DNA of 64,000 nt from Lysobacter sp. GTDB lineage: Bacteria; Pseudomonadota; Gammaproteobacteria; Xanthomonadales; Xanthomonadaceae. Location: assembly GCA_030151365.1 (NCBI GenBank), contig JASLDW010000006.1, positions 1 to 64,000 of the forward strand, in the 5' to 3' direction. A model generated the notes under the pieces. That model worked only from the letters and a program-made list of their open reading frames with translations, did no database searches and was not told the DNA's origin. Shown here piece by piece: positions 28,990-38,306 of this stretch (the stretch's first letter is position 1; each line of letters starts with the position of its first letter). A program made the position numbers and the translations under genes.

Positions 28990-30753
28990 ATGCGCTTCCC
29001 ACGACTCCTGCCGGTGTTGTTCTGCCTGTCCTGCGCCGGTGCGCAGGCGGCGCAGGTGAAGCGCGTGGAGATCCGCGGCATCGACGGAGCGATGGCGAAC
29101 GATGTCCGCGCGGCGTTGTCGCTGGAGGACGCGATCGGCAAGCAGGTCTCCGATCGCCGCCTCGACTACCTGCTCGAGGAGGCCGAGACGGAAACGCGCA
29201 ACGCGCTGGAGCCGTACGGGTATTACTCGCCGCAGATCCGGGTCACGCCATCGAGCGATCGCAATGCCCTGGTCGTCACCGTCGACGTCCAGCGCGGCGA
29301 ACCGGTGATCGTGCGCAAGGTCGCCTACGGCATCGAGGGCCCGGGCGCGGATGACCAGTACCTGACCCAGGACATCGGGAAGGTGCGGCCGGTGCCGGGC
29401 CAGGTATTCGACCAGAGCGCCTACGAGGCGGGCAAGACCGCCATCACCCAGCGCCTGGCGCAACGCGGCTATTTCGATTCCGATTTCATCAGCCACAAGG
29501 TCGAGGTGACGCGCGCCGCGCATGCCGCCGATGTCGACCTGCGCTGGACCAGCGGCGAACGTTACGAAATGGGCCCGGTGACCTTCGAACAGACGCCGAA
29601 CGAAATCATCCGCCCGCAGTTGCTGGAACGCCTGGTGTACTGGAACGAAGGCGACTACTACCACCAGGGCCGTCTCGACCGCCTGCGCAAATCGCTGACA
29701 TCGCTCGACTACTTCAGCCGCATCGACATCGAGCCGTTGCCGGGCGATGCCAAGGATCTGCGCGTTCCGGTGCAGGTCACGCTGGAACCGGCCAAGCGCA
29801 CCATCTATACCGCCGGCGTCAGCTACGGCACCGACAGTGGCGCCGGCGCGCGCTTCGGGCTGGAGCGGCGCTATCTCAACAAGCGCGGCCACAAGGCGCT
29901 GGCGCAGGTCGATTACGCCCAGAAGCGCAAGGTGGCGACGCTGCAGTACCGCGTGCCGGCGTTCAAGTGGCTGGACGGCTGGTACACCGCCGGCCTGCAG
30001 TTCGGCGACGAACAGAGCCGTTACATCGACAACCGGCGCTCGGAACTGGTGTTCAGCCGGACCGGGCAGATCAACACCAAGCTCGACGCCGCGATTTCGC
30101 TGCACGTGCTGCGCGAACGCTGGGCCTATACCGACGGCACCCTCAAGACGCCGTACCAGACCGCCAGCCTGAGTTTTCCGCAGGTCGACCTGCATTACAT
30201 CGGCGTCGACGATCGCCTCTATCCGCGGCGCGGCATCGGCGCCAACTTCACCCTGCGCGGCGGCTCGGCCGGCGCCGGCGGCGGATTCGTCCAGGCCCAC
30301 GGACGCGCGCAATGGTTCCATGGGCTGGGTCCGCAGGATCGCCTGATCCTGCGCGGCGAACTCGGCTATACCGTCGCCAAGGATGCGCTGGCATTGCCGC
30401 CGTCGCTGCGTTTCTTCGCCGGCGGTGATCGCAGCATCCGCGGCTACAACTGGCGCGAAGTGGGGCCGCGCCTGCAGGATCCGAAAGGCCGCTACCTGTT
30501 CGCCTATGGCGCCAAGAACGTGGTCACCAGCAGCGCCGAATACGAGCGCTACTTCAACACGAGTTGGGGCGCCGCGGCGTTCGTCGACGGCGGCAGCGCC
30601 TTCGACAATCGCAAGCTCGACTGGCATACCGGCGTCGGCATCGGCCTGCGCTGGCGGTCGCCGGTCGGTCCGGTGCGCATCGACATCGCACGTGGATTGA
30701 ACCATCCGGATTCGCCGTTCACGCTGCACCTCAACATCGGTGCCGACCTGTGA
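28990..30753 (+). CDS. tamA: translocation and assembly module subunit TamA
   Basis: The outer-membrane Omp85-family partner of TamB, which takes part in outer-membrane assembly and phospholipid transport to the outer membrane. The 587-residue protein has a signal peptide (residues 1-21), three POTRA domains (about 22-265, including VKRVEIRGIDGAM and EMGPVTFEQTPNEIIRPQLLERL), and a 16-strand barrel with the Omp85 motif FAGGDRSIRGYNW. The stop overlaps the GTG start of tamB. Confidence 0.95.
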   Translation: MRFPRLLPVLFCLSCAGAQAAQVKRVEIRGIDGAMANDVRAALSLEDAIGKQVSDRRLDYLLEEAETETRNALEPYGYYSPQIRVTPSSDRNALVVTVDVQRGEPVIVRKVAYGIEGPGADDQYLTQDIGKVRPVPGQVFDQSAYEAGKTAITQRLAQRGYFDSDFISHKVEVTRAAHAADVDLRWTSGERYEMGPVTFEQTPNEIIRPQLLERLVYWNEGDYYHQGRLDRLRKSLTSLDYFSRIDIEPLPGDAKDLRVPVQVTLEPAKRTIYTAGVSYGTDSGAGARFGLERRYLNKRGHKALAQVDYAQKRKVATLQYRVPAFKWLDGWYTAGLQFGDEQSRYIDNRRSELVFSRTGQINTKLDAAISLHVLRERWAYTDGTLKTPYQTASLSFPQVDLHYIGVDDRLYPRRGIGANFTLRGGSAGAGGGFVQAHGRAQWFHGLGPQDRLILRGELGYTVAKDALALPPSLRFFAGGDRSIRGYNWREVGPRLQDPKGRYLFAYGAKNVVTSSAEYERYFNTSWGAAAFVDGGSAFDNRKLDWHTGVGIGLRWRSPVGPVRIDIARGLNHPDSPFTLHLNIGADL

Positions 30754-33700
30754 GCCGCGATCTCGAAAAGCGCTACGGACTGGAACCGTTGCCGGACGAC
30801 GCGACGCCGGGACAGCGCGAGGCGCGCATCGCCGAACTGCGCGGATTGCGCCGCAGGCGCGCCCGCAAGATCGCCTGGCGCAGCGGCCTGGGCATGTTGT
30901 TGCTGGCGGTGCTCGCGGTGGGCGGGCTGTACTGGTTGCTGACGACGATCGCCGGGCGCGATTTCCTGCTCGCGCGCATCCGCGGCCTGTTGCCGACCGG
31001 CACCGAGCTGACCTGGAAGACCGCCGAAGGTCCGGTATCGGGGCCGATGACGCTGCATGGCGTGCGCTTCGTCTATCGCGCCTGTCCGGACAAGGATGGC
31101 AAGCCGGTGGCCTATCCGCTGTGCAAGACGCCGGAAGTGACCACCTTCAGCGCCGACACGCTGACGATGCGGCCGATGCTGCAGCCGTTGCTCGGTCGCA
31201 AGCTGCGCCTCGATTCGATCGCGATCACCGACGCGACGCTCGATCTTCCGCACAGCGACAAGCCGTTCGAGCTGCCGCGCTGGCCGCAATCGCTGCCGCA
31301 GATCCACACGCCGCTGCCGATCCGCGTCGATGCCATCGCCATCAACAACCTGGCGGTGACGCGCGTCAACGTGCCGCTGGTCGGCGTGCACCAGGTGCGC
31401 GGCGCGCTGGAAGTGGAGGATGGCCGCCTCCACGCCGATCACCTGGCCGCGGAAACCGATCGCGGCGATTTCAAGGTCCATGGCGACTACGCGCCGGCCG
31501 ATCGCTACCGCATGGCGCTGACCGCGTCGGCACTGATGCCGGCGCCGCTGGGGCGCACGCGTCCGGCGGTCGGGCTGGCCGCGCGCGGCGATCTCGATCG
31601 CATGGACATCGCGCTGTCCGGCAACGTGCCGGCGCCGCTGTATGCGCACCTCACCCTCATGGACGGCGAACGCAATCCGGTGTGGAGCCTGCGCGCGAAC
31701 GCCGAGGCGCTGGATCCCGGCTTGCTTGCCGGCACGTCGGAACCCGCGACGCCATTGGGCTTCGACTTGCAAGGCGATGGCAAGGATTACGAGGCGACGC
31801 TGCGCGGGCGGCTCGATCGCGGTGACCTGCACGCGGTGATCCAGCCATCGAAGGTGCGACTGGCGAACCAGGTGCTGGAGTTGAAGCCGGTGGTCGTCGA
31901 TGTCTTCGGCGGGCGCATCGCCGCGACCGGACACGGCGATTTCAGCACGGCCAAGAACGGGCAATTCGATTTCGCGGTGGCTGCGCGCGGATTGCGCTGG
32001 GGTACCGGCGCGGATGCCATCGGCGCCAGCGCGGATTTCCGTTTCTCCGGCGTGACCAGCAAGTGGAACGCGACCGGAACCGGCGTCGCCGTGCGCGGCA
32101 AGGACAGCGCGCGGATCGCGTTCGACGGCATTGGCGATGGCGAAGGCGTCAGCTTCAATGCGCTGCGCGCGACGATGCCGCAGGGACGACTGGATGGGCG
32201 CGGTCGCGTCGCCTGGGCGCCGAGCCTGAACTGGAAGGCCGACGCCACGCTGTCGGGCTTCGATCCCGGCTATTTCCTGCCGGAATGGAAAGGCGCGTTG
32301 AACGGCCGCATCGCGACCACCGGGACGACGCGCAACGATCGCCGCATGGACATCGTGGTCGATGCCCAGCAACTCGGCGGCAAGTTGCGCGACCGCGCCA
32401 TTGCCGGTCGCGCGAAGGTGGAATTGCGCACCGCCGCCACCGCCAAGGACGTGATGGAATTCGGTGGCGATGTCGCGCTCGCGCTCGGCGGCAGCCGCAT
32501 CGATGCCAAGGGCAAAATCGATCGCGCCTTCAACGTCGATGCCAAATTGAATCCGCTGCGTCTCGACGACCTGCTGCCGAATGCCGCCGGCACGCTGGCG
32601 GGCACGCTGAAAATCACCGGACCGCGCGCCGGTCCCGACATCGACGCCGACCTGTCCGGCAGCGGCTTGCGCTACGGCAGTTATCGCGCGGCGACCTTGA
32701 GCGCGCGCGGCCGCCTGCCGTGGCAGAACGGCAACGGCAATCTCGCCATCACCGGGACCGGCATCGAAGCGGGGATGGCGTTCGATCGCCTGGAAGCGCA
32801 CGCGACCGGCGCGATGGAACACCTGGCGCTCACCGCGAACGCCAGTGGCGGCATCGGTCAGCTCGCGGTGACCGGAAATGCCTTGAAGCAGGGCAATGAC
32901 TGGCGCGGCACCCTGTCGTCATTGCATCTCGCGCCGGCGAAGGGCGCGGCGTGGCAGCTGCAGGCACCGGCGCAGTTCGCCCAGCACGGCAGCAATTGGA
33001 CGCTGTCGCAAAGTTGCTTCAGTTCCACAGCCGGAGGCAGCCTGTGCGCGAATGCCGAATGGCCGCGTCGTGGCGTGCAGGTCGACGGCCATGGTTTGCC
33101 GCTGGCCTTGGCATTGCCCTATCTGCCGCAGCGCAAGGATGGCAAGCCATGGGACCTCGCCGGCGAGATCGCGTTGACGGGCGCGGTGCAGGCGGTCGGC
33201 AGCAGCTGGCGCGGCAGCGTGCATCTCACTTCTGCGCGCGGTGGCGTGCGCGTGCCGGTGCAGCGCCACGTCACTGCATTCGAATGGTCGAACCTGGCGC
33301 TGGATGCGACCTTCGATCCCAATCGCCTGCAAGGCAAATTGAACGCCGGCTACAACGGCAACGGCCATATCGCCGCCGATATCTCGACGGGATGGGACGA
33401 ACACGCGCCACTGACCGGCGCCATCGATGTCGATACCCGCGATCTCACCCTGATCGAACTGTTCTCGCCCGACATCGTCGAACCGCAGGGCCATCTCGCC
33501 GGCCACATCCTGCTGGCGGGTTCGCGGGCCGCACCGCGCATCGGCGGCAATGCCGTGCTCAGCGAATTCCGCACCGACCTGCCGGCGCTTGGCCTGGTGA
33601 TCGACAACGGCACGATCAGGATGGAAGCGCAGGCCGATGGCAACGCGCACATCAGTGGCAACCTGCGGTCCGGCGAAGGCACCTTGAACGTCGACGGCAC

Positions 33701-34667
33701 CCTCGGCTGGCTGGGCCAGGACACGCCGCTGCAGTTGTCGGTGAAGGGACGCAACGTGCTGGTGTCGGACACGCGCGAGCTCAAGGCGATCGCCGATCCC
33801 GACGTGCTGGTGAAGTTCCGCGCCGGCCAGCCGCTGACGGTGACCGGCACCGTCGGACTGCCGTCGGCGACCATCGATCTCGAACGCCTGAGTGGCGGCG
33901 CCACGCGTTCCGGTGACGTGGTGATCCTCGATCCGGTCGATCCCGATCGCGCCAGTTCCGGCCTGCCGCTCGATCTCGACCTCAAGCTCGCGCTCGGCGA
34001 CAACGTCAACATCAACGGATTCGGTTTGAAGGGCCAGCTCGGCGGCAGCCTGCGCGTGCGCGCGCGCCCCGGGCGCGACACGCTGGCGACCGGCACGCTC
34101 GATGTCAGCGGTCGCTATCGCGCCTATGGCCAGAACCTCACCATCACCCGCGGTCGCCTGGTGTGGTCGAACGATCCGGTCGGCAATCCGGTGCTGGACG
34201 TGCGCGCCGAACGCGATCTCGGCGACGTCACCGCCGGCATTTCGGTGAGCGGGCGGGCGTCGCGACCGCAGGCGGACGTGTGGAGCGATCCCGCGAGCAG
34301 CCAGGATGATGCGCTGGCGCTGCTGGTGACTGGCCATTCGCTGTCCGGCCTCGACAGCAACGCGCAAAGCGAAGTAAGCGCGATGTCCGCGGCGCTGAGT
34401 GCGGGCGAAGGATTGCTGGCATCGCAATTGGGTTCGAAGATCGGCCTTGATGACGCCGGCGTGATGCAGTCGCGCGCGCTGGGCGGCAGCGTGCTCGGGG
34501 TCGGCAAGTACCTGTCGCCGAAGATGTACGTCGGTTACGGCGTGTCGCTGCTCGGCACCGGCCAGGTGCTGATGCTGAAATACCTGCTGCGCAAAGGCTT
34601 CGACATCCAGATCGAATCGAGCACGGTGGAGAACCGCGCTTCCGTCAACTGGCGGAAGGAGAAGTAA
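30750..34667 (+). CDS. tamB: translocation and assembly module subunit TamB
   Basis: A 1305-residue AsmA-like protein anchored in the inner membrane by one helix (residues about 43-67, SGLGMLLLAVLAVGGLYWLLTT) and stretching to TamA as a long beta-taco that carries lipids. The C-terminal DUF490 domain, with SKIGLDDAGVMQSRALGG and YLSPKMYVGYGVSLLG, is typical. The GTG start at 30750 overlaps the tamA stop (GTGA); the longer open frame would begin inside tamA and is rejected. Confidence 0.94.
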   Translation: MSRDLEKRYGLEPLPDDATPGQREARIAELRGLRRRRARKIAWRSGLGMLLLAVLAVGGLYWLLTTIAGRDFLLARIRGLLPTGTELTWKTAEGPVSGPMTLHGVRFVYRACPDKDGKPVAYPLCKTPEVTTFSADTLTMRPMLQPLLGRKLRLDSIAITDATLDLPHSDKPFELPRWPQSLPQIHTPLPIRVDAIAINNLAVTRVNVPLVGVHQVRGALEVEDGRLHADHLAAETDRGDFKVHGDYAPADRYRMALTASALMPAPLGRTRPAVGLAARGDLDRMDIALSGNVPAPLYAHLTLMDGERNPVWSLRANAEALDPGLLAGTSEPATPLGFDLQGDGKDYEATLRGRLDRGDLHAVIQPSKVRLANQVLELKPVVVDVFGGRIAATGHGDFSTAKNGQFDFAVAARGLRWGTGADAIGASADFRFSGVTSKWNATGTGVAVRGKDSARIAFDGIGDGEGVSFNALRATMPQGRLDGRGRVAWAPSLNWKADATLSGFDPGYFLPEWKGALNGRIATTGTTRNDRRMDIVVDAQQLGGKLRDRAIAGRAKVELRTAATAKDVMEFGGDVALALGGSRIDAKGKIDRAFNVDAKLNPLRLDDLLPNAAGTLAGTLKITGPRAGPDIDADLSGSGLRYGSYRAATLSARGRLPWQNGNGNLAITGTGIEAGMAFDRLEAHATGAMEHLALTANASGGIGQLAVTGNALKQGNDWRGTLSSLHLAPAKGAAWQLQAPAQFAQHGSNWTLSQSCFSSTAGGSLCANAEWPRRGVQVDGHGLPLALALPYLPQRKDGKPWDLAGEIALTGAVQAVGSSWRGSVHLTSARGGVRVPVQRHVTAFEWSNLALDATFDPNRLQGKLNAGYNGNGHIAADISTGWDEHAPLTGAIDVDTRDLTLIELFSPDIVEPQGHLAGHILLAGSRAAPRIGGNAVLSEFRTDLPALGLVIDNGTIRMEAQADGNAHISGNLRSGEGTLNVDGTLGWLGQDTPLQLSVKGRNVLVSDTRELKAIADPDVLVKFRAGQPLTVTGTVGLPSATIDLERLSGGATRSGDVVILDPVDPDRASSGLPLDLDLKLALGDNVNINGFGLKGQLGGSLRVRARPGRDTLATGTLDVSGRYRAYGQNLTITRGRLVWSNDPVGNPVLDVRAERDLGDVTAGISVSGRASRPQADVWSDPASSQDDALALLVTGHSLSGLDSNAQSEVSAMSAALSAGEGLLASQLGSKIGLDDAGVMQSRALGGSVLGVGKYLSPKMYVGYGVSLLGTGQVLMLKYLLRKGFDIQIESSTVENRASVNWRKEK

Positions 34668-34713
34668 CGGGTAGGTGGAAAGCATCGCCCGGCTGTGCGC
34701 CTTTAGCGGTTAT

Positions 34714-34792
34714 CCGCAGTGGCCGACACGCCGTGAATACATCCATGTAGGCTCGACTCGGCATCCATGCCTCGTATGGTCGACCACTGCGG
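34714..34792. repeat. palindromic intergenic repeat between tamB and the GH92 gene
   Basis: Inverted arms CCGCAGTGGCCGAC (34714-34727) and GTCGACCACTGCGG (34779-34792) pair over 14 bases with one mismatch. They enclose a second hairpin around GGCATCCATGCC (34760-34771) and a segment reading GTGAATACATCCATGTAGG. It resembles the short repeated intergenic elements found in many copies in xanthomonads, from memory; no other copy is in this window. It stands between two convergent genes and could terminate or stabilise both transcripts. A further small hairpin (AGCAAC 34844-34849 with GTTGCT 34862-34867) follows. Confidence 0.66.
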
Positions 34793-34929
34793 ACGAACCG
34801 CACGGCGCCGCCGGTGGATGCTTTCGGGTGAGATGGAGTGAAGAGCAACGGCTTGCGGGCTGTTGCTTTCAATCTCCGTGAAGCCACAACACCCGCGAAG
34901 CCAGCGCGTGCCGTGAACGCTGCAGGCGC

Positions 34930-37900
34930 TCAGCGCACCTCGCAGGAGACATCAAAGCGTCGCGCCTGCATCAGTCCGACTTCCGCCAGATCGAACGACG
35001 CGCCGCCATCGAAACGCAGCCGCAACTCGCGCCATGCCTGCGGACGCGCGATGCGGAACGGTCGCAGCTGCCGCGACCACGGGAAGCTTTCCTGCGTGCG
35101 ACGATCGATGTCGTGCCAGACGCCCGCATCGTTGCGACCCTGCAGGGTCCAGCCCAATGTGAGCGCACCGTCGCGTTCGCCAGTGGTGAGCGTGTAGAAA
35201 TCGATTTTCTGCGGCTGATCGAAACGCAGGCGCACCTCGCGGTTGTCGCCGGAAATCGCCGCGCCGACCATTGCGTCGCCATCGACCAATGCCTTTGCGG
35301 AAGCGCCATTCGCGAACGTCGAGGACACCAGTTGTGTCGTCACATCACACAAGGGCTTCGGTGCCTGTCCGGCAGCCGTCAACGATGGCGCGAGATCGCG
35401 CTCGCCGCTGCCCCAGCGCGAGGGCTTCGCGCCCATGGTGAATTCGAGCGTGCCGCCATTGGCGATCGCCGCGTGCGGCAGCCAGGCTTTCGTCCATGGC
35501 TTGCCGTTGACCTTCAGCGACTGCACATAGACATTCGTGGCGCTGTTGCCGTGTGCGATCACGCGCAGGGTGCGGCCGTTGTCCATGGCGACGTCGACGC
35601 GATCGAAAGCCGGCGAACCGATCGCGTACTCCGGCGCGCCCATGCGCAACGGATACAGGCCGAGCATCGCGAACACGTACCACGCCGACATCTCGCCGTT
35701 GTCCTCGTCGCCGGGGTAGCCCTGGCCGATCTCGCTGCCGAGATAGAGCCGGCGCTGGATCTCGCGCGTCAGTGCCTGGGTCTTCCATGGCTGGCCAACG
35801 CTGTCGTAGAGCCAGGCAAGGTGGTGCGATGGCTGGTTGCTGTGCGCGTACATCCCCAGGCGCACGTCGCGGGCTTCGGTCATTTCGTGGATGACTTCGC
35901 CGTAGCTGCCGGAGAACTCCTTGCCGGCGGTTTCTGGCGTGGCGAACAGCGCGTCGAGCTTTTCCGTCAAACCGTCGCGACCGCCGTACAGCGCAGCGAG
36001 CCCGTTGCTGTCGTACACCGCGGGGAAGGCGTAGGTCCAGGCATTGCCTTCGGTGTAATCGCCACCCCAGACGCGTGGATCGAAGGCATTCGCCGGCTTT
36101 TGCCAGCTGCCATCGGCCTGGCGACCGCGGAAGAATCCCGCGGCGGGATCGAACAGGTGGGCGTAATCGAGCGCGCGCGCGCGGAAGTATGCAGCCTCGT
36201 CGTTGTACCGGCGCGCCTCCTTCGGGCTGCGTGCCGCCTGCGCCAACGACTCTGCGAGTTGCGCGATGCCGAAATCGTTGGGGCCACCTTCCAGGCTCCA
36301 CGACAATCCTTCCCCGACGCCGGTGTCGATGTAGCCGCGATAGGGCGATCCCGCCATGCCCTTGCGACCGACGTTCGGGGCCGGCGCGATCGTGGTCGCG
36401 TTGCGCAGCGCCGCGGCATAGGCTTCGCGCGGATCGAAGCCGCGAATGCCTTTCAACCAGGCATCGGCGAAGGCGACATCGGAGCTGGTGCCCACCATCA
36501 GGTCGGCGTAACCGGGCGACGACCAGCGCGCGACCCAGCCACCGTCGCGATATTGCTGGAGGAAGCCATCGACCATCGCGCCGGCTTGCTTCGGCGCGAG
36601 CAACGCATAGGCTGGCCACGCGGTGCGATAGGTGTCCCAGAAACCGTTGTTGACGTAGAGCTTGCCGGGCAGTACGCGCACGGACGTGCGTTGCCCATCG
36701 CCGCCGGCGTTGTCCTTCGACCATGAACTCTGGTCGGCATGCATCCAGCGCGGCTGGGCATTGCTGCCGGTGTTTTCGTGCGCGCTGTTGGGATAGAGGA
36801 ACAGGCGATAGAGATTGGAATACGCGGTAGTGCGCTGGTCGGCACTGGCGCCCGCAATGCGGATGCGACCGAGTACCGCATCCCACGCCGCCTGCCCGCG
36901 ATCGCGGATGGCATCGAAGGTGGCGGCGCCGATTTCCAGCTCGAGATTGTGTTTCGCTTGTTCGGCCGAAATCAGCGAGGTCGCGATGCGCATGCGCACC
37001 TCGCGATCGGCGCCCGTGTCGAAGTTGACATAACCGGTCGCGCGACCGGTCTTGATCATCCCGTTGCTGCGCCATGGCTGGTCGAAGCGCGCATAGACGA
37101 ACATCCGCGTCGCGCCGTTCGACAGGCCGCTGCGGGTGTCGGTGTAGCCGCTGAGACTCTGTGTTGCGGCATCCAGTATCAGCCCTGCGCGCGCATCGAC
37201 ATTGTCGAACAGCAGGGTGCCGCCGCGGTTGGCAGGGAAGCGGAACCGGAAGATGGCCGCGTGATCGGTCGGCGCGATCTCGGCGGCGATGCCGTTGTCG
37301 AAGCGCACGCCGTAGAGATAGGGGCGCGCGACTTCGTTGTCGTGGCTGAAGGACAGTGCGCGCTTCCTGCGATCGACTTCCGGCTCGCCTGCCGCCAGCG
37401 ACGGCATCACCTGGAAGGTCTGGCGGTCGCCCATCCACGGACTCGGCTCATGGCTCAAGGCCAGCGCCTGCAGGCGTGGACGGTTGTCGCCATCGTTGCC
37501 TTCGTTCCAGCGATACAGCCAGCCCAGCGTGCCGGCATCGGTGACCGGCGTCCAGAAGTTGAAGCCGTGGGGCAGCGCGGTCGCGGGGAAATTGTTGCCG
37601 CGCGAGAACGTGCCGTTCGACTGCGTACCACGCGTGGTCAGCACATCATCGGAAGGATGCGCGTTGGCGATGCGCGGTTGCGAGGTGATCGCGATGTCGT
37701 CGATCCAGCCTTGCGCTTTTGCGCCGTCCATCGGCTGCAGTTCGAGTTCGATCCAGCGGATGCGGTGGCCGCGCAACGAAGCAATATCTCCCAAACGCAC
37801 CTGCTTGCGTGCCCATTGCTGGGGATACAGCGTCTTCGATGCCGCCTGTTCGGCTGCCGTGATGCTGGCGCCATGCTGGTCGCGTGCGTTCATTTGCGAG

Positions 37901-38295
37901 AGGCGGCGACCATCGTCGAATACGAGATCGATGCCGACGCCGGTCGATGCAACGGTATTGCCGGCGACGATTTCCGGCAGCACCAGCCACGACAGTGCGC
38001 TATCGGCATTGACCGGGATGTCCACGGCGAACAACTGCGCGCGACCACCGTCACCTTGACCCTGGTAGCGCAGGGCACGCAGGCCGCTGTATCCGGCCTT
38101 GGCCCTGGCGTTGTACGGCGCCTCGGGGCCATCGCCGATGGCGAGCGCAATGCCGCCATCGGTCTTGAGTTGCGGTTGCGGATCGTTCGGTTCGAACGAA
38201 CTCGCGAACCCCGGTGCCGGACGCGACTGCGCGCCAGCGTGGGCGGCGAGCGCGGCGAGGATGAAAACGGGAAGGATTCGTGCGCGCATCGCCAT
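34930..38295 (-). CDS. GH92 alpha-mannosidase with accessory domains
   Basis: A 1121-residue secreted glycosidase that removes alpha-mannose from N-glycans or mannan. After the signal peptide (residues 1-25, ending AAHAGAQ) comes a beta-sandwich module (about 30-215, FEPNDPQPQL...), then the GH92 core with GFWDTYRTAWP, TEGNAWTYAFP and NQPSHHLAWLYDSVGQPWKTQ. The segment GDEDNGEMSAWYVFAMLGLYP carries the putative catalytic aspartates. A C-terminal F5/8-type module follows (about 985-1110). AAGGA lies 9 bases before the start at 38295; the frame upstream runs into the isomerase gene and is discarded. It is the last gene of the receptor operon, 11 bases after the isomerase gene. It is probably calcium-dependent, as known for GH92. 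Confidence 0.9.
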   Translation of the reverse strand: MAMRARILPVFILAALAAHAGAQSRPAPGFASSFEPNDPQPQLKTDGGIALAIGDGPEAPYNARAKAGYSGLRALRYQGQGDGGRAQLFAVDIPVNADSALSWLVLPEIVAGNTVASTGVGIDLVFDDGRRLSQMNARDQHGASITAAEQAASKTLYPQQWARKQVRLGDIASLRGHRIRWIELELQPMDGAKAQGWIDDIAITSQPRIANAHPSDDVLTTRGTQSNGTFSRGNNFPATALPHGFNFWTPVTDAGTLGWLYRWNEGNDGDNRPRLQALALSHEPSPWMGDRQTFQVMPSLAAGEPEVDRRKRALSFSHDNEVARPYLYGVRFDNGIAAEIAPTDHAAIFRFRFPANRGGTLLFDNVDARAGLILDAATQSLSGYTDTRSGLSNGATRMFVYARFDQPWRSNGMIKTGRATGYVNFDTGADREVRMRIATSLISAEQAKHNLELEIGAATFDAIRDRGQAAWDAVLGRIRIAGASADQRTTAYSNLYRLFLYPNSAHENTGSNAQPRWMHADQSSWSKDNAGGDGQRTSVRVLPGKLYVNNGFWDTYRTAWPAYALLAPKQAGAMVDGFLQQYRDGGWVARWSSPGYADLMVGTSSDVAFADAWLKGIRGFDPREAYAAALRNATTIAPAPNVGRKGMAGSPYRGYIDTGVGEGLSWSLEGGPNDFGIAQLAESLAQAARSPKEARRYNDEAAYFRARALDYAHLFDPAAGFFRGRQADGSWQKPANAFDPRVWGGDYTEGNAWTYAFPAVYDSNGLAALYGGRDGLTEKLDALFATPETAGKEFSGSYGEVIHEMTEARDVRLGMYAHSNQPSHHLAWLYDSVGQPWKTQALTREIQRRLYLGSEIGQGYPGDEDNGEMSAWYVFAMLGLYPLRMGAPEYAIGSPAFDRVDVAMDNGRTLRVIAHGNSATNVYVQSLKVNGKPWTKAWLPHAAIANGGTLEFTMGAKPSRWGSGERDLAPSLTAAGQAPKPLCDVTTQLVSSTFANGASAKALVDGDAMVGAAISGDNREVRLRFDQPQKIDFYTLTTGERDGALTLGWTLQGRNDAGVWHDIDRRTQESFPWSRQLRPFRIARPQAWRELRLRFDGGASFDLAEVGLMQARRFDVSCEVR

Positions 38296-38306
38296 GTCGT
38301 GGGTCC

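Noticed and set aside
34711..34719. TTATCCGCA, one base from a DnaA box, after tamB
   Set aside because: A single isolated copy inside the intergenic repeat and 27 kb from the origin; expected by chance.
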